Of a DNA stretch of 41,634 bases, positions 8,980 to 19,295 are shown one piece after another (within the stretch, counting starts at the first letter, position 1; each line of letters opens with the position of its first letter). This DNA comes from Piscicoccus intestinalis NBRC 104926 (lineage in GTDB: Bacteria > Actinomycetota > Actinomycetes > Actinomycetales > Dermatophilaceae): positions 1 through 41,634 of the forward strand of contig NZ_BCNQ01000029.1 in NCBI RefSeq assembly GCF_001515525.1, given 5' to 3'. Made by a program: the position numbers and the translations under genes. Under the pieces are notes generated by a model, which did not search any database, had not been told where the DNA came from, and saw only the letters and a program-made list of their open reading frames with translations.

Positions 8980-9047
8980 CACTCCAGCGCGTCGAAACGC
9001 ACAAATGTGCAGGTCAACGAGCTGTGAACGAGAACGTGGGGCCGTGC

Positions 9048-9527
9048 TCAGAGCACCGTGACGGTGCCGCCGGCGGCCTCGATCTTCTCCTTGGCGCTCG
9101 CCGAGAACTTGTGCGCGGTCACGTTGACCGCCACGGAGATCTCGCCGTCACCGAGCACCTTGACGAGCTGGCCCTTGCGGACCGCGCCCTTGTCGGCCAG
9201 GTCGGCAGCGCTCACGTCACCACCCTGCGGGTACAGCGCGGCGAGGCGGTCGAGGTTGACGACCTGGTACTCGGTGCGGAACGGGTTCGTGAAGCCGCGC
9301 AGCTTGGGCAGCCGCATGTGCAGCGGCATCTGCCCGCCCTCGAACCGGTCCGGCACCTGGTAACGCGCCTTGGTGCCCTTGGTTCCGCGCCCGGCGGTCT
9401 TGCCCTTGCTGCCCTCACCGCGACCCACGCGGGTCTTGGCGGTCTTGGAGCCGGGGGCCGGACGCAGGTGGTGCACCTTCAGGGGCTTGCCCTCGACGGT
9501 GCCCGTCTCGTTGGCGTTGTCGGCCAT
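9048..9527 (-). CDS. rplO: 50S ribosomal protein L15
   Basis: The protein (159 residues) shows the L15 N-terminal signature [25 protein letters not shown]-like region, here with [19 protein letters not shown], and the C-terminal domain ending TVTVL. L15 is a late 50S assembly protein. It starts 2 bases after the rpmD stop. A ~13-residue N-terminal lead ([13 protein letters not shown]) precedes the conserved part. Confidence 0.97.
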   Translation of the reverse strand: MADNANETGTVEGKPLKVHHLRPAPGSKTAKTRVGRGEGSKGKTAGRGTKGTKARYQVPDRFEGGQMPLHMRLPKLRGFTNPFRTEYQVVNLDRLAALYPQGGDVSAADLADKGAVRKGQLVKVLGDGEISVAVNVTAHKFSASAKEKIEAAGGTVTVL

Positions 9528-9529
9528 GG

Positions 9530-9712
9530 TCAGTCAACCTCCTCGACGGTGACCAGGTGGGCCACCGTGCGGACCATCCCGCGGACCTGCGGGCTGTCCT
9601 CCTTGACGACGATGTCGCCGATGCGCTTCAGGCCGAGGGTGCGCAGCGTCTCGCGATGCATGTGCTTGCCCCCGATCTTGCTGCGGGTCTGGGTCACCTT
9701 CAGTCGTGCCAT
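9530..9712 (-). CDS. rpmD: 50S ribosomal protein L30
   Basis: The 60-residue protein [21 protein letters not shown]... has the L30 pattern with [12 protein letters not shown]. The ATG at 9712 overlaps the rpsE TGA (TGATG), so its translation is probably coupled to rpsE. Longer upstream in-frame sequence is rpsE in another frame. Confidence 0.97.
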   Translation of the reverse strand: MARLKVTQTRSKIGGKHMHRETLRTLGLKRIGDIVVKEDSPQVRGMVRTVAHLVTVEEVD

Positions 9713-10341
9713 CACGCACCAGCTCCTGCGGCGCGAGCGCGCAGCATCGCGGCGGGGGCCACGTCCTCCAGCGGCTTGCCGCGGCGGGCCGCGACGGCCT
9801 CCGGACGCTCCAGGTCCCGCAGGGCCTGCACGGTCGCGTGAACGATGTTGATCGCGTTGTCCGAGCCCAGCGACTTGGACAACACGTCGTGGATGCCCGC
9901 GCACTCCAGGACGGCGCGCACCGGGCCACCGGCGATGACACCGGTACCGGGCGACGCGGGACGCAGCAGGACGACGCCTGCCGCGGCCTCACCCTGGACG
10001 GGGTGCGGGATGGTGCCCTGGATCCGCGGCACCTTGAAGAAGGCCTTCTTGGCCGCCTCGACGCCCTTGGCGATCGCGGCGGGCACCTCCTTGGCCTTGC
10101 CGTAGCCGACGCCGACGGTGCCGTCACCGTCGCCGACGACGACCAGGGCGGTGAAGCTGAAGCGCCGCCCACCCTGGACGACCTTGGAGACGCGGTTGAT
10201 CGTCACGACGCGCTCCAGATACTGGTTGCGCTCGTCCTGGGCACCGCCGCGGCGGTTGTCGCGGTCGCGACGGTCGCGCCCGCCGCGGTCGTTGCCGCCG
10301 CCCTCGGCGGCACCGGTGCCTCGACGCTGGGGTCCAGCCAT
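9712..10341 (-). CDS. rpsE: 30S ribosomal protein S5
   Basis: The 209-residue protein has a double-stranded RNA-binding N-domain (about residues 40-105, [19 protein letters not shown] and [15 protein letters not shown]) and the C-domain [19 protein letters not shown]5 helps decoding accuracy; the loop linked to spectinomycin resistance (KVVQGGRR) is intact. Residues 1-37 are an extra Arg/Gly/Asp-rich lead absent from E. coli S5. Confidence 0.97.
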   Translation of the reverse strand: MAGPQRRGTGAAEGGGNDRGGRDRRDRDNRRGGAQDERNQYLERVVTINRVSKVVQGGRRFSFTALVVVGDGDGTVGVGYGKAKEVPAAIAKGVEAAKKAFFKVPRIQGTIPHPVQGEAAAGVVLLRPASPGTGVIAGGPVRAVLECAGIHDVLSKSLGSDNAINIVHATVQALRDLERPEAVAARRGKPLEDVAPAAMLRARAAGAGA

Positions 10342-10381
10342 CAGTGGTTCCTCTTTCCGAAGTTGTCGGCGTTGCTGCGAG

Positions 10382-10756
10382 TCACAGGCTCAGGCCCCCC
10401 TCGCGCGCACCGTCCGCGATCGCGGCGATGCGTCCGTGGTACTTGCTGCCGCCGCGGTCGAAGACGACCGCCTCGACGCCGGCGTCCTTGGCCCGGGCCG
10501 CCACCAGTTCGCCCACCTTGCGGGCCTTGGCGGTCTTGTCACCCTGCAAGGAGCGCAGGTCGGCCTCCATCGTGGAGGCGGACGCCACGGTCTTGCCGAG
10601 GGTGTCGTCGACGACCTGCACGAAGATGTGCCGGCTGCTGCGGGAGACCACCAGACGCGGACGGACGCTGGTGCCGGCGACCTTCTTGCGCAGGCGGACG
10701 TGGCGCCGCGTGCGGGCCGCGCTCTTGGACTTGCCGCGCTTGATAGTGAGTGCCAT
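10382..10756 (-). CDS. rplR: 50S ribosomal protein L18
   Basis: The protein (124 residues) begins [19 protein letters not shown] and has the L18 core [20 protein letters not shown] and the end [24 protein letters not shown]18 binds 5S rRNA. It lies 3 bases after the rplF stop. Confidence 0.98.
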   Translation of the reverse strand: MALTIKRGKSKSAARTRRHVRLRKKVAGTSVRPRLVVSRSSRHIFVQVVDDTLGKTVASASTMEADLRSLQGDKTAKARKVGELVAARAKDAGVEAVVFDRGGSKYHGRIAAIADGAREGGLSL

Positions 10757-10759
10757 CGG

Positions 10760-11299
10760 TTACTTACCAGCCTTTCCGACCTTGCGGCGGATCTGCTCGC
10801 CGGCGTAGCGCACGCCCTTGCCCTTGTAGGGGTCGGGCCGGCGCAGCTTACGGATGTTCGCGGCGACCTCGCCGACGAGCTGCTTGTCGATGCCCTGGAC
10901 GGCGAACCGGGTCGGGCCCTCGACCGTGAACGTGATGCCCGCCGGGGGCTCCACGGTGATCGGGTGGCTGTAGCCGAGCGCGAACTCGAGGCTGCCGCCG
11001 CGGTTCTGCACGCGGTAACCGGTGCCGTAGATCTCGAGCTTCTTCTCGAAGCCCTTGGTGACGCCCTCGACCATGTTGGCGATGAGCGAACGGGTCAGGC
11101 CGTGCAGCGAGCGCGACTCGCGCTCGTCGTTCGGCCGGCTGACCTCGATGGCGCCCTCGTCGCCGCGGGCCACCGAGATCGGCTCGGTGACGGTCAACGC
11201 CAGCTCGCCCTTGGGGCCCTTGACCTTGACGTCCTGACCGTCGATCGTCACGTCGACGCCCGAAGGCACGGTGACGGGGAGTCGTCCGATACGGGACAT
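10760..11299 (-). CDS. rplF: 50S ribosomal protein L6
   Basis: The 179-residue protein [17 protein letters not shown]... carries two L6 repeats and the family signature [14 protein letters not shown] near the C-terminus. L6 lies near the factor-binding site of the 50S subunit. Stop TAA, 3 bases before rplR. Confidence 0.98.
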   Translation of the reverse strand: MSRIGRLPVTVPSGVDVTIDGQDVKVKGPKGELALTVTEPISVARGDEGAIEVSRPNDERESRSLHGLTRSLIANMVEGVTKGFEKKLEIYGTGYRVQNRGGSLEFALGYSHPITVEPPAGITFTVEGPTRFAVQGIDKQLVGEVAANIRKLRRPDPYKGKGVRYAGEQIRRKVGKAGK

Positions 11300-11332
11300 G
11301 TCAGCTCTCCTCCTTCTGCCGTGTTTCTCGGG

Positions 11333-11731
11333 TTACCAGACGTAGGCGAGGACTTCCCCACCTACGCCCTTCTCTGCGGCCTGCTTGTCGGTGAGCAGCC
11401 CGGAGGACGTGGAGATGATCGCCACGCCCAGGCCGCCGAGGACCTTGGGCAGGTTCGTCGACTTGGCGTACACGCGCAGTCCGGGCTTGGACACGCGGCG
11501 CACACCGGAGATCGAACGCTCCCGGTTCGGGCCGTACTTCAGGTCGATGGTCAGCGTCTTGCCGACCTCCGCGTCCTCCACGCGCCATCCCGAGATGTAG
11601 CCCTCGCTGGTCAGGATGTCGGCGATGTTGGACTTCAACTTCGAAAACGGCATGGAGACCACGTCGTGGTGCGCGGAGTTGGCGTTGCGCACGCGGGTCA
11701 ACATGTCCGCGATCGGGTCTGTCATCGTCAT
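11333..11731 (-). CDS. rpsH: 30S ribosomal protein S8
   Basis: The translation starts [20 protein letters not shown] and ends with the conserved [10 protein letters not shown]8 binds 16S rRNA helix 21; in E. coli it also represses the spc operon. The first ATG (11731) is kept because actinobacterial S8 usually begins MTMTDP. The 109 bases between it and rpsN hold a 6-bp hairpin (11768-11773 with 11780-11785). Confidence 0.98.
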   Translation of the reverse strand: MTMTDPIADMLTRVRNANSAHHDVVSMPFSKLKSNIADILTSEGYISGWRVEDAEVGKTLTIDLKYGPNRERSISGVRRVSKPGLRVYAKSTNLPKVLGGLGVAIISTSSGLLTDKQAAEKGVGGEVLAYVW

Positions 11732-11840
11732 GTGGGCTCTCCGCCCTTCCTCACCGGGGTTTCACCCGCACCGGCTTCGCGGTGCACGGGCGACCTACGG
11801 TGTGTCAAAACAGTGGGTCGAGGTGTTCGTTGGGCGGCTG

Positions 11841-12026
11841 TTACCAGCTGCTCTTGGTGACGCCGGGCAACTCGCCGCGGTGCGCCATCTCGCGAAGGCA
11901 CACGCGGCACAGGCCGAACTTGCGGTAGACCGAGTGCGGCCGGCCGCAGCGCTGACAGCGGGTGTAGGCGCGAACCTTGAACTTCGGCTTGCGGTTGGCC
12001 TTGTTGATCAGTGCGGTCTTGGCCAC
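11841..12026 (-). CDS. rpsN: 30S ribosomal protein S14, zinc type
   Basis: The short 61-residue S14 ([21 protein letters not shown]) has two CxxC pairs, Cys24/Cys27 and Cys40/Cys43, forming a zinc site. This is the zinc-dependent class that some actinobacteria back up with a zinc-free paralogue elsewhere. The GTG start at 12026 has an AAGGAG site. It directly follows rplE. Confidence 0.97.
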   Translation of the reverse strand: MAKTALINKANRKPKFKVRAYTRCQRCGRPHSVYRKFGLCRVCLREMAHRGELPGVTKSSW

Positions 12027-12028
12027 GA

Positions 12029-12616
12029 TCAGTTCTCCTTGAACGGGAATCCGAGCTGGCGCAGCAGCGCCCGGCCCTCGTCGTCGTTGGTGGCCGTCGT
12101 GACGACCGTGATGTCCATACCGCGCACAAAGTCGATGCGGTCGGGGTCGATCTCGTAGAACATCGACTGCTCGTTGAGACCGAACGTGTAGTTGCCGCGT
12201 CCGTCGAACTGCTTCGGCGACAGGCCCCGGAAGTCACGGATCCGCGGCAGCGCCACGGACACGAGCCGGTCGAGGAACTCCCACATGCGGTCGCCGCGCA
12301 GCGTCGTGTGCGCGCCGATCGGCATGCCCTCGCGCAGCTTGAACTGCGCGATCGACTTGCGGGCGCGAGTCACCACGGGCTTCTGGCCGGTGATGAGCGT
12401 GAGGTCGCGGATCGCGCCCTCGATGCGCTTGGAGTCGCGGGCGGCCTCGCCCACACCCATGTTGACGACGACCTTGACGACGCCCGGCACCTGCATGACG
12501 TTGCCGTAGCCGAACTCCTTCAGGAGCGCCGGCTTGATCTGCTCGGCGTACTTCGTCTTCAGCCGCGGGGTCGGCACCTGGTTCTGCTCCACCGTCTCCG
12601 GCGTGGTCGTGCTCAT
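12029..12616 (-). CDS. rplE: 50S ribosomal protein L5
   Basis: The 195-residue protein has the L5 motifs [18 protein letters not shown] and [26 protein letters not shown]5 binds 5S rRNA and contacts the P-site tRNA. Its ATG overlaps the rplX TGA (TGATG). A ~15-residue lead rich in Thr and Glu precedes the conserved part. Confidence 0.98.
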   Translation of the reverse strand: MSTTTPETVEQNQVPTPRLKTKYAEQIKPALLKEFGYGNVMQVPGVVKVVVNMGVGEAARDSKRIEGAIRDLTLITGQKPVVTRARKSIAQFKLREGMPIGAHTTLRGDRMWEFLDRLVSVALPRIRDFRGLSPKQFDGRGNYTFGLNEQSMFYEIDPDRIDFVRGMDITVVTTATNDDEGRALLRQLGFPFKEN

Positions 12617-12975
12617 CAGATGTCCTTCCCGGAACGCACGGCGACCCGGATGCGCTGGGTCTTCGTGCGTCCGCCTCGCTCGACCTGCTCGGTGCGCATG
12701 CGCACCCGGGTCGGCTTCTTCGTCTCGGGGTCGACCAGGGCCACGTTGCTGACGTGGATCGGGGCCTCGACGACCACGATCCCGCCGGTACGGTTGCCCG
12801 TCTGGCCGGCGCGGGTGTGCTTGGTCACCCGGTTGATGCCCTCGACGAGCACCCGCTGCGTCTCGGGGAACACGTCGATGACCTTGCCCTGCTTGCCGCG
12901 GTCGCCGCCCTTGTCCTGCTTGCGACCGGTGATGACCTGCACCAGGTCACCCTTCTTGATCCTCATCTTGGCCAT
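12616..12975 (-). CDS. rplX: 50S ribosomal protein L24
   Basis: The protein (119 residues) opens [17 protein letters not shown] with the KOW motif, then [24 protein letters not shown]24 starts 50S assembly. An internal ATG (fourth codon) is a possible alternative start. It follows rplN after 3 bases. Confidence 0.97.
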   Translation of the reverse strand: MAKMRIKKGDLVQVITGRKQDKGGDRGKQGKVIDVFPETQRVLVEGINRVTKHTRAGQTGNRTGGIVVVEAPIHVSNVALVDPETKKPTRVRMRTEQVERGGRTKTQRIRVAVRSGKDI

Positions 12976-12978
12976 GGC

Positions 12979-13347
12979 TTACAGCACCTCCGGCGCCAGC
13001 GAGATGATCTTCATGAAGCGCTTCTCGCGCAGCTCACGCCCCACGGGGCCGAAGATGCGGGTGCCCCGGGGGTCGCCGTCGTTACGAAGGATGACGGCGG
13101 CGTTCTCGTCGAACTTGATGTACGAACCGTCGCCGCGGCGACGCTCCTTCTTCGTGCGCACGATGACGGCCTTGACGACATCGCCCTTCTTGACGTTGCC
13201 GCCGGGGATGGCGTCCTTGACAGTGGCGACGATGACGTCACCGATGCCGGCGTAGCGGCGACCGGAGCCGCCGAGAACCCGGATGCACAGGATCTCCTTG
13301 GCACCGGTGTTGTCGGCGACGCGCAGTCGCGACTCCTGCTGAATCAC
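12979..13347 (-). CDS. rplN: 50S ribosomal protein L14
   Basis: The 122-residue protein begins [18 protein letters not shown] and ends with the conserved [14 protein letters not shown]14 sits at the subunit interface and is the binding site of the silencing factor RsfS. The GTG start at 13347 has an AGGAG site. It is separated from rpsQ by 145 bases containing an imperfect 13-bp hairpin (13406-13418 with 13442-13454, two mismatches). Confidence 0.98.
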   Translation of the reverse strand: MIQQESRLRVADNTGAKEILCIRVLGGSGRRYAGIGDVIVATVKDAIPGGNVKKGDVVKAVIVRTKKERRRGDGSYIKFDENAAVILRNDGDPRGTRIFGPVGRELREKRFMKIISLAPEVL

Positions 13348-13492
13348 TAGTTACTCCTGTCGTCACGCCGGTTCTCGCGCCGAGGCGGCGAGCCTTGCGG
13401 AACTGGCGAACCCCACCCGGGGGCTCGTAATTACTAGGTCTGGGGGTGGTTCGCGGCGCCGCCTGGGCGGCCGCCGCGACCGGGGGAAGGCC

Positions 13493-13786
13493 TTACTTGG
13501 CCTTCTCGAGGATCTGCACGATCCGCCAACGCTTGCCGGCCGACAGCGGGCGCGTCTCCATGAGGAGCACGCGGTCGCCGACGCCGCACTCGTTGTTCTC
13601 GTCGTGGGCCTTCAGCCGGCTCGTGCGGCGCATGACCTTGCCATACAGCGCGTGCTTGACGCGGTCCTCCACCTCGACGACGACCGTCTTGTCCATCTTG
13701 TCCGACACGACGTAGCCGCGCGCCGTCTTGCGGAACTTGCGCTCGGTCTGCTGGGTTGCCACGCTCTCGCTCTCCTGCTGGCTCAT
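13493..13786 (-). CDS. rpsQ: 30S ribosomal protein S17
   Basis: The 97-residue OB-fold protein has [18 protein letters not shown] and the C-terminal [20 protein letters not shown]17 binds the 5' domain of 16S rRNA. It starts one base after the rpmC stop. The first ~15 residues are unconserved. Confidence 0.97.
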   Translation of the reverse strand: MSQQESESVATQQTERKFRKTARGYVVSDKMDKTVVVEVEDRVKHALYGKVMRRTSRLKAHDENNECGVGDRVLLMETRPLSAGKRWRIVQILEKAK

Positions 13787-13787
13787 G

Positions 13788-14024
13788 TCACTTCACCGAC
13801 TTCTGGCCGCCGATGTTCAGCTCGCGCTCGCGCATGATCGTGTAGATCCGCGCGATGTCCTTGCGGACCGCCTTGAGGCGCGAGCTGTTCTCCAGCTGGC
13901 CGGTGGCCGACTGGAAACGGAGGTTGAACAGCTCCGCCTTGGCCTTGCCGAGCTCGTCCACGAGCTTGTCGTCGGACAGCTCGCGCAGCGCCTGCGGTGC
14001 GAGGTCCTTGCTTCCCACGGCCAT
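13788..14024 (-). CDS. rpmC: 50S ribosomal protein L29
   Basis: A 78-residue helical protein with the L29 pattern [26 protein letters not shown] and [15 protein letters not shown]29 is at the exit tunnel rim near the docking site for trigger factor and signal recognition particle. Its ATG overlaps the rplP stop as TGATG. Confidence 0.97.
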   Translation of the reverse strand: MAVGSKDLAPQALRELSDDKLVDELGKAKAELFNLRFQSATGQLENSSRLKAVRKDIARIYTIMRERELNIGGQKSVK

Positions 14025-14443
14025 CAGACGTCCCCTCCTTCACGCTGGACGAAGCGGCACTTCATCGGCAGCTTGTGCATCGCCAGTCGCATCGCTTCCC
14101 GGGCCACCTCTTCGGAGACGCCGGACAGCTCGAACATGACACGACCGGGCTTGACGTTGGCGATCCACCACTCCGGCGAACCCTTACCGGAACCCATCCG
14201 GGTCTCGGCCGGCTTCTTGGTCAGCGGGCGGTCCGGGTAGATGTTGATCCAGACCTTTCCGCCACGCTTGATGTAGCGGGTCATCGCGATACGGGCGGAC
14301 TCGATCTGCCGGTTCGTGACGTAGGCGGGCTCGAGGGCCTGGATGCCGTAGTCGCCGAAGGCGATCGTGGTGCCACCCTTGGCAGCGCCCGACCGCTTCG
14401 GGTGGTGCTGCTTACGGTGCTTGACTCGACGGGGAATCAACAT
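14024..14443 (-). CDS. rplP: 50S ribosomal protein L16
   Basis: The 139-residue protein starts [17 protein letters not shown] and has the family motif [28 protein letters not shown]16 helps place the A-site tRNA. Start overlaps the rpsC TGA and its own stop overlaps the rpmC start. Confidence 0.98.
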   Translation of the reverse strand: MLIPRRVKHRKQHHPKRSGAAKGGTTIAFGDYGIQALEPAYVTNRQIESARIAMTRYIKRGGKVWINIYPDRPLTKKPAETRMGSGKGSPEWWIANVKPGRVMFELSGVSEEVAREAMRLAMHKLPMKCRFVQREGGDV

Positions 14444-15309
14444 CAGGACTGCTCTCCCTCACTGGCTGCGGCGCCCACGCCGGCCGGCGCAGCGGCAGCG
14501 GTCTGCTCGGCGGGCGCACCGCCTTGCTCGTCGCTGCGACCCCCGCGCGCCGGACGCTCGCTACCGCGCTCGCCGCCGCGGCGGCCGCGGGACGGCCGGT
14601 CGCTACGGTCTCCGCGCGGGCCACGGGACGGACGGCCCGGGGCGGCGGCCTGCTGGGCCGCGAGCTCCTTGGCGGTCAGGTCGCCCTTGTAGATCCACAC
14701 CTTGACGCCGATGCGGCCGAAGGTCGTGCGGGCCTCGTAGAAGCCGTAGTCGATCTGCGCGCGCAGCGTGTGCAGCGGCACGCGCCCCTCGCGGTAGAAC
14801 TCGGTGCGGCTCATCTCGGCGCCGCCGAGACGACCGGAAACCTGCACCCGGATTCCCTTGGCACCGGCGCGCACGGAGGACTGCATCCCCTTGCGCATCG
14901 CGCGCCGGAACGACACGCGGGCGGACAGCTGCTCAGCGATGCCCTGGGCGACCAGCTGCGCGTCCATCTCGGGGTTCTTGACCTCGAGGATGTTCAGCTG
15001 CACCTGCTTGCCGGTGAGCTTCTCGAGCTCGCCGCGGATGCGGTCGGCCTCCGCGCCGCGGCGACCGATGACGATGCCGGGGCGGGCGGTGTGGATGTCG
15101 ACGCGCACGCGGTCACGAGTGCGCTCGATCTCGACGCGGCTGATGCCCGCGCGCTCCATGCCCGTGGACATGAGCTTGCGGATCGCCACGTCTTCCTTGA
15201 CGTAGTCGCGGTAGCGCTGGCCGTCCTTCGTGGAGTCGGCGAACCAGCGGCTCTTGTGCTCCGTCGTGATGCCCAGGCGGAATCCCGTGGGGTTGACCTT
15301 CTGGCCCAT
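14443..15309 (-). CDS. rpsC: 30S ribosomal protein S3, with Arg/Gly-rich tail
   Basis: S3 (288 residues) has its N-terminal domain [14 protein letters not shown], the KH RNA-binding domain ([18 protein letters not shown] near residues 78-96) and the C-domain [23 protein letters not shown]3 forms part of the mRNA entry tunnel. After about residue 218 comes an extension: first Arg/Gly/Ser-rich ([18 protein letters not shown]), then Ala/Glu-rich. E. coli S3 is about 233 residues. TGATG overlaps join it to rplV and rplP. Confidence 0.98.
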   Translation of the reverse strand: MGQKVNPTGFRLGITTEHKSRWFADSTKDGQRYRDYVKEDVAIRKLMSTGMERAGISRVEIERTRDRVRVDIHTARPGIVIGRRGAEADRIRGELEKLTGKQVQLNILEVKNPEMDAQLVAQGIAEQLSARVSFRRAMRKGMQSSVRAGAKGIRVQVSGRLGGAEMSRTEFYREGRVPLHTLRAQIDYGFYEARTTFGRIGVKVWIYKGDLTAKELAAQQAAAPGRPSRGPRGDRSDRPSRGRRGGERGSERPARGGRSDEQGGAPAEQTAAAAPAGVGAAASEGEQS

Positions 15310-15680
15310 CAGCGGGTACCTCCCTGCTTGTTCTGCGGCTGGCTCACGAAAACCGTGATGTGGCTGGTGCGCTTGTTGATGCGGTAGGCCCGCCCCTGCG
15401 CACGCGGCTGGAACCGCTTCATCGTCGGGCCCTCGTCGACGTACGCGGCGCTGATGACCAGGTCGCGCTCGTCGAACGGCAGGGACTCCTTGTCGGCCTT
15501 GACCCGGGCGTTGGCCATCGCGCTCGCGACGACCTTGCGCACCGGCTCACTGGCGGACTGCGGCGCGAACTGCAGGATCGCCAGGGCGTCGACGGCCTTC
15601 TTGCCGCGGACGAGGTCCACGACGCGACGCGCCTTCATCGGCGTGACACGCACGTGCCGCGCCTGCGCCTTGGCTTCCAT
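15309..15680 (-). CDS. rplV: 50S ribosomal protein L22
   Basis: L22 lines the exit tunnel; its loop (about RRVVDLVRG to [31 protein letters not shown]) is well conserved. The ATG at 15680 ([12 protein letters not shown]) matches the family N-terminus and has AAGGGAG a few bases upstream, giving 123 residues. An earlier in-frame ATG at 15716 would add twelve unconserved residues behind a weak GGTGAT site and is the alternative. The TGA overlaps the rpsC start. Confidence 0.95.
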   Translation of the reverse strand: MEAKAQARHVRVTPMKARRVVDLVRGKKAVDALAILQFAPQSASEPVRKVVASAMANARVKADKESLPFDERDLVISAAYVDEGPTMKRFQPRAQGRAYRINKRTSHITVFVSQPQNKQGGTR

Positions 15681-15736
15681 CGTGCTCCCTTGGGTTTGCG
15701 TGGTGTTCGAAGTCATGTCAGATCACCGCCACCGCC

Positions 15737-16018
15737 TCAGCGGCGGCGACCCTTCTTGTCGTCCTTCACGTGACCCTTGAAGGTGCGCGTCTGGGCGAAC
15801 TCGCCGAGCTTGTGGCCGACCATCGACTCGGTGATGAACACCGGGACGTGCTTGCGGCCGTCGTGGACGGCGAAGGTGTGACCGAGGAAGTCCGGCGCGA
15901 TGACCGAACGACGCGACCAGGTCTTGATGACGTTCTTCGTGCCCGCTTCGTTCTGAGCGTCGACCTTCTTCTGAAGGTGCTCGTCGATGAAGGGGCCCTT
16001 CTTCAGGCTACGAGGCAT
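15737..16018 (-). CDS. rpsS: 30S ribosomal protein S19
   Basis: The 93-residue protein [20 protein letters not shown] has the signature [25 protein letters not shown]19 contacts the 50S subunit through bridge B1. It follows rplB after 15 bases. Confidence 0.98.
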   Translation of the reverse strand: MPRSLKKGPFIDEHLQKKVDAQNEAGTKNVIKTWSRRSVIAPDFLGHTFAVHDGRKHVPVFITESMVGHKLGEFAQTRTFKGHVKDDKKGRRR

Positions 16019-16033
16019 TAGGCAGGCTCCTTA

Positions 16034-16870
16034 TCAGCGCTTCTTGCCAGTACGACGGCGACGCACGATGAGCTTGTCGCTTTCCTTGTTCGGCCGGCGG
16101 GTGCGGCCCTCCGGCTGGCCCCACGGGCTCACCGGGTTGCGGCCACCGGACGTGCGACCCTCGCCACCACCGTGCGGGTGGTCGACCGGGTTCATGACGA
16201 CACCGCGGACGGTCGGGCGCTTGCCCTTCCAGCGCATGCGGCCCGCCTTGCCCCAGTTGATGTTGCTCTGCTCGGCGTTGCCGACCTCACCGACGGTGGC
16301 GCGGCAGCGCACGTCGACGTTGCGGATCTCGCCGGACGGCATGCGCAGCTGGGCGTACGGGCCGTCCTTGGCGACGAGCTGCACGCGGGCGCCGGCGGAC
16401 CGGGCGATCTTGGCGCCGCCACCGGGGCGCAGCTCGATGGCGTGCACCACGGTGCCGACCGGGATGTTGCGCAGCGGCAGGGCGTTGCCCGGCTTGATGT
16501 CGGCCGCGGGGCCGTTCTCGATGCGGTCGCCCTGACGGAGCCGGTTCGGCGCGAGGATGTAGCGCTTCTCGCCGTCGGCGTAGTGCAGCAGCGCGATGCG
16601 CGCCGTGCGGTTGGGGTCGTACTCGATGTGCGCGACCTTGGCCGGCACGCCGTCCTTGTCGTGACGACGGAAGTCGATGACGCGGTAGGCGCGCTTGTGG
16701 CCGCCGCCGATGTGGCGGGTCGTGATGCGGCCGGCGTTGTTACGACCACCGGTCTTGGCGAGCGGACGCACGAGCGACTTCTCCGGCTCCGAGCGCGTCA
16801 CCTCGACGAAGTCGGCGACGGAACTGCCGCGACGACCCGGGGTCGTCGGCTTGTACTTGCGGATACCCAT
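16034..16870 (-). CDS. rplB: 50S ribosomal protein L2
   Basis: This 278-residue protein starts [17 protein letters not shown] and contains the near-invariant [19 protein letters not shown] segment with the His needed for peptidyl transferase activity. L2 is one of the largest 50S proteins and is essential for subunit joining. Length and motifs are ordinary. Confidence 0.99.
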   Translation of the reverse strand: MGIRKYKPTTPGRRGSSVADFVEVTRSEPEKSLVRPLAKTGGRNNAGRITTRHIGGGHKRAYRVIDFRRHDKDGVPAKVAHIEYDPNRTARIALLHYADGEKRYILAPNRLRQGDRIENGPAADIKPGNALPLRNIPVGTVVHAIELRPGGGAKIARSAGARVQLVAKDGPYAQLRMPSGEIRNVDVRCRATVGEVGNAEQSNINWGKAGRMRWKGKRPTVRGVVMNPVDHPHGGGEGRTSGGRNPVSPWGQPEGRTRRPNKESDKLIVRRRRTGKKR

Positions 16871-16906
16871 CTGAAATGTCCTGTCTTTCGACGACTTCGC
16901 CGGCCG

Positions 16907-17203
16907 TTAGGCCGAAGCCCCGAAGATGTCGATCGTGCCCTCGCGCAGCGTGACGATCGCGCGCTTGGTGTCCTTGCGCTTGCCGGTGCCGAACCGCGTG
17001 CGCCGCGACTTGCCCTGACGGTTCAGGGTGTTGACCGAGTCGACCTTGACGCCGAAGACCTTCTCCACGGCGATCTTGATCTCGGTCTTGTTGGCGCGCG
17101 GGTCGACCAGGAAGGTGTACTTGCCCTCGTCGAGCAGTCCGTAGGACTTCTCCGAAACGACCGGGGCGAGGATGACGTCGCGCGGGTTCTTGTTGAGGTT
17201 CAC
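16907..17203 (-). CDS. rplW: 50S ribosomal protein L23
   Basis: L23 (98 residues) starts [20 protein letters not shown] by GTG at 17203 and ends [10 protein letters not shown]. It forms the docking site for trigger factor and signal recognition particle at the tunnel exit. The GTG overlaps the rplD TGA by four bases (GTGA) and has GGAGG 7 bases upstream; the longer in-frame reading upstream is rplD in another frame. Confidence 0.97.
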   Translation of the reverse strand: MNLNKNPRDVILAPVVSEKSYGLLDEGKYTFLVDPRANKTEIKIAVEKVFGVKVDSVNTLNRQGKSRRTRFGTGKRKDTKRAIVTLREGTIDIFGASA

Positions 17204-17847
17204 TTCACGGCCTCCTTGCTCGCGCCGGCGGCGGAGATGAAGGAACGCAGCGCGCCCTCCGTGAAGACGATGTCGTCTGCGCACAGCACGTCGTAGGTGT
17301 TCAGCTGGTCGGCCCACAGCAGGTGCACGTTGGGCAGGTTGCGCACCGACAGCGCGCCACCCTCGTCGCTGCGCTTGAGCACCACGAGCAGGTTGCGCCG
17401 CTCGCTGACCTTCTCCAGCAGCCCGCGGGCCGCCTTGGTGGAGGGGGTCTGGCCGTCGATGACCGCGGACAGAGCGTGGATGCGACCGTGCCGGGCGCGG
17501 TCCGAGAGGGCCCCACGCAGAGCGGCGGCCTTCATCTTCTTCGGGGTGCGCTGGCTGTAGTCGCGCGGCTGCGGGCCGTGCACGACGCCACCGCCGGCGA
17601 ACTGCGGCGCGCGGACCGAGCCCTGGCGGGCGCGGCCGGTGCCCTTCTGCCGGTACGGCTTGCGGCCACCGCCGCGGGTCTGGCCGCGGGTCTTGGTGGC
17701 GTGCGTGCCCTGCCGGGCCGCCGCCAGCTGGGCGACGACGACCTGGTGGATCAGCGGCACGTTGGTCTGGACGTCGAAGATGTCGGCGGGCAGTTCGATC
17801 GAACCGCCGGCGGCACCCTTCGTGTCGAGGATGTCGATGGTCGTCAC
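17200..17847 (-). CDS. rplD: 50S ribosomal protein L4
   Basis: The 215-residue protein has the extended RNA-binding loop [23 protein letters not shown] and [15 protein letters not shown]4 reaches the tunnel constriction; mutations in the loop give macrolide resistance, and none is obvious here. In E. coli L4 also represses the S10 operon. GTG start at 17847, 3 bases after rplC. Confidence 0.98.
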   Translation of the reverse strand: MTTIDILDTKGAAGGSIELPADIFDVQTNVPLIHQVVVAQLAAARQGTHATKTRGQTRGGGRKPYRQKGTGRARQGSVRAPQFAGGGVVHGPQPRDYSQRTPKKMKAAALRGALSDRARHGRIHALSAVIDGQTPSTKAARGLLEKVSERRNLLVVLKRSDEGGALSVRNLPNVHLLWADQLNTYDVLCADDIVFTEGALRSFISAAGASKEAVK

Positions 17848-17850
17848 GAC

Positions 17851-18507
17851 TCAGGCCCCCTTGGCAGCGGTGCGGACGAGGACGATGCCGCCGCGCGGGC
17901 CGGGAACGGCGCCCTTGAGCAGCAGCAGGCCGCGCTCGGCGTCCACGGCGTGGATCGTCAGGTTCTGAGTGGTCTGGCGCTCGCCGCCCATACGGCCGGC
18001 CATGCGCTGACCCTTGTAGACGCGACCCGGGGTCGCGCAGCCGCCGATGGAGCCCGGCTTGCGGTGGTTACGGTGCGCACCGTGGGAGGCGCCGACGCCG
18101 GAGAAGCCGTGTCGCTTCATCACACCGGCGAAGCCCTTGCCCTTGGTGGTGCCGGCCACGTCGACCTTCTGGCCGTTCTCGAACGTCTCGACGGTGAGCT
18201 CCTGGCCGAGGCTGAACTCACCGGCGTCGGACGTGCGCAGCTCGACGAGGTGGCGGCGCGGGGACACCCCGGCCCTCTCGAAGTGGCCCGTCATCGGCTT
18301 GTTGACCTTGCGCGGGTCGATCGCGCCGAAGGCGATCTGGACGGCGTCGTAGCCGTCGGTCTGCGCGTCGCGGACCTGCGTGACGACGCAGGGACCCGCC
18401 TGGATGACCGTCACCGGGACGAGGCGGTTGTCGGCGTCCCACACCTGGGTCATGCCGAGCTTGGTGCCCAAGAGTCCCTTGACGGCGCGTTCGCGTGTCG
18501 AAGTCAT
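17851..18507 (-). CDS. rplC: 50S ribosomal protein L3
   Basis: The 218-residue protein shows [16 protein letters not shown] and the loop [34 protein letters not shown] near the peptidyl transferase centre. L3 begins 50S assembly. An AGGAG site precedes the ATG at 18507. Confidence 0.98.
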   Translation of the reverse strand: MTSTRERAVKGLLGTKLGMTQVWDADNRLVPVTVIQAGPCVVTQVRDAQTDGYDAVQIAFGAIDPRKVNKPMTGHFERAGVSPRRHLVELRTSDAGEFSLGQELTVETFENGQKVDVAGTTKGKGFAGVMKRHGFSGVGASHGAHRNHRKPGSIGGCATPGRVYKGQRMAGRMGGERQTTQNLTIHAVDAERGLLLLKGAVPGPRGGIVLVRTAAKGA

Positions 18508-18537
18508 GTCGCTCTACTCCTGCTCGCTGCCTGGGAC

Positions 18538-18846
18538 TTACAGCTTGATTTCGATGTTGACGTCGGCCGGCAGGTCGAGTCGCATGAGCGAGTCCACCGC
18601 CTTCGGCGTCGGGTCCACGATGTCGATGAGGCGCTTGTGCGTGCGCATCTCGAAGTGCTCGCGGCTGTCCTTGTACTTGTGCGGCGACCGGATGACGACG
18701 AAGACGTTCTTCTCCGTCGGCAGCGGCACCGGGCCGACCACCGTCGCGCCCGCGCGGGTCACGGTGTCGACAATCTTGCGCGCCGAGCTGTCGATGACCT
18801 CGTGGTCGTACGACTTCAGCCGGATGCGGATCTTCTGTCCCGCCAT
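18538..18846 (-). CDS. rpsJ: 30S ribosomal protein S10
   Basis: The 102-residue protein begins [17 protein letters not shown] and has the signature [35 protein letters not shown]. Besides its ribosomal role, S10 is NusE, which binds NusB and NusG for antitermination. First gene of the S10 operon. The ATG at 18846 is fixed by homology; its ribosome site is weak (GAACGAAG). Confidence 0.98.
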   Translation of the reverse strand: MAGQKIRIRLKSYDHEVIDSSARKIVDTVTRAGATVVGPVPLPTEKNVFVVIRSPHKYKDSREHFEMRTHKRLIDIVDPTPKAVDSLMRLDLPADVNIEIKL

Positions 18847-19190
18847 CGCTTCGTTCGACTCTCTCTCGTCGTTCTCTTCGGACCGGCTCCGACCCACGCG
18901 CTCGGGTGTGTCGCGGTGTGCGGACATAGTCGTGCACACACAAAACCCCGCCTACCCTGTCGTCCCGCCGCTCCCTGCTGGGTCGCGGGCCGACGGCTAG
19001 TCGGTGGTCGATGAACCGGAGCTTGCGCTTCCACGTCGCGAGGCACCGGTTCCGCGGGCCGGTTCGCGACGCGGACGGAGTGGTCTCCGGCTGGTCTCGC
19101 GAACTCGATCCGAGGTGCTAGTAACCTCGTGCGAGGGACTGTGGTGCAGGCATCAGGCCTTATCCACGCGTCAAGCAACTGCTCTATAGT
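18847..19190 (-). promoter_or_regulatory. S10 operon leader with hairpins and a possible promoter
   Basis: The 449 bases between rpsJ and the DUF2252 stop code for nothing I can recognise. On the minus strand a -10-like TATAGA/CACTAT lies at 19183-19191, with TTGAGG at 19210-19215 (18 bases from CACTAT), a weak promoter. A 36-base hairpin follows (19035-19041 with 19064-19070, inner 19045-19049 with 19059-19063), plus smaller stems at 19111-19129 and 18990-19004. A long structured leader of about 330 bases is plausible; autoregulation by a ribosomal protein is inference. Confidence 0.45.
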
Positions 19191-19295
19191 GCCAGACGCC
19201 CGGGTCCGACCTCAAATCCGCCCGGCTCCCCCCCCGCCTGGGGGCCCTCGGGGCAGGCGCCGAGGCAGGCGTGACGCAGGTGTGGCGTGCGGGGG

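Noticed and set aside
15681-15716. Twelve-residue N-terminal extension of L22
   Set aside because: The downstream ATG has the better ribosome site and the family's N-terminus; kept only as an alternative start.
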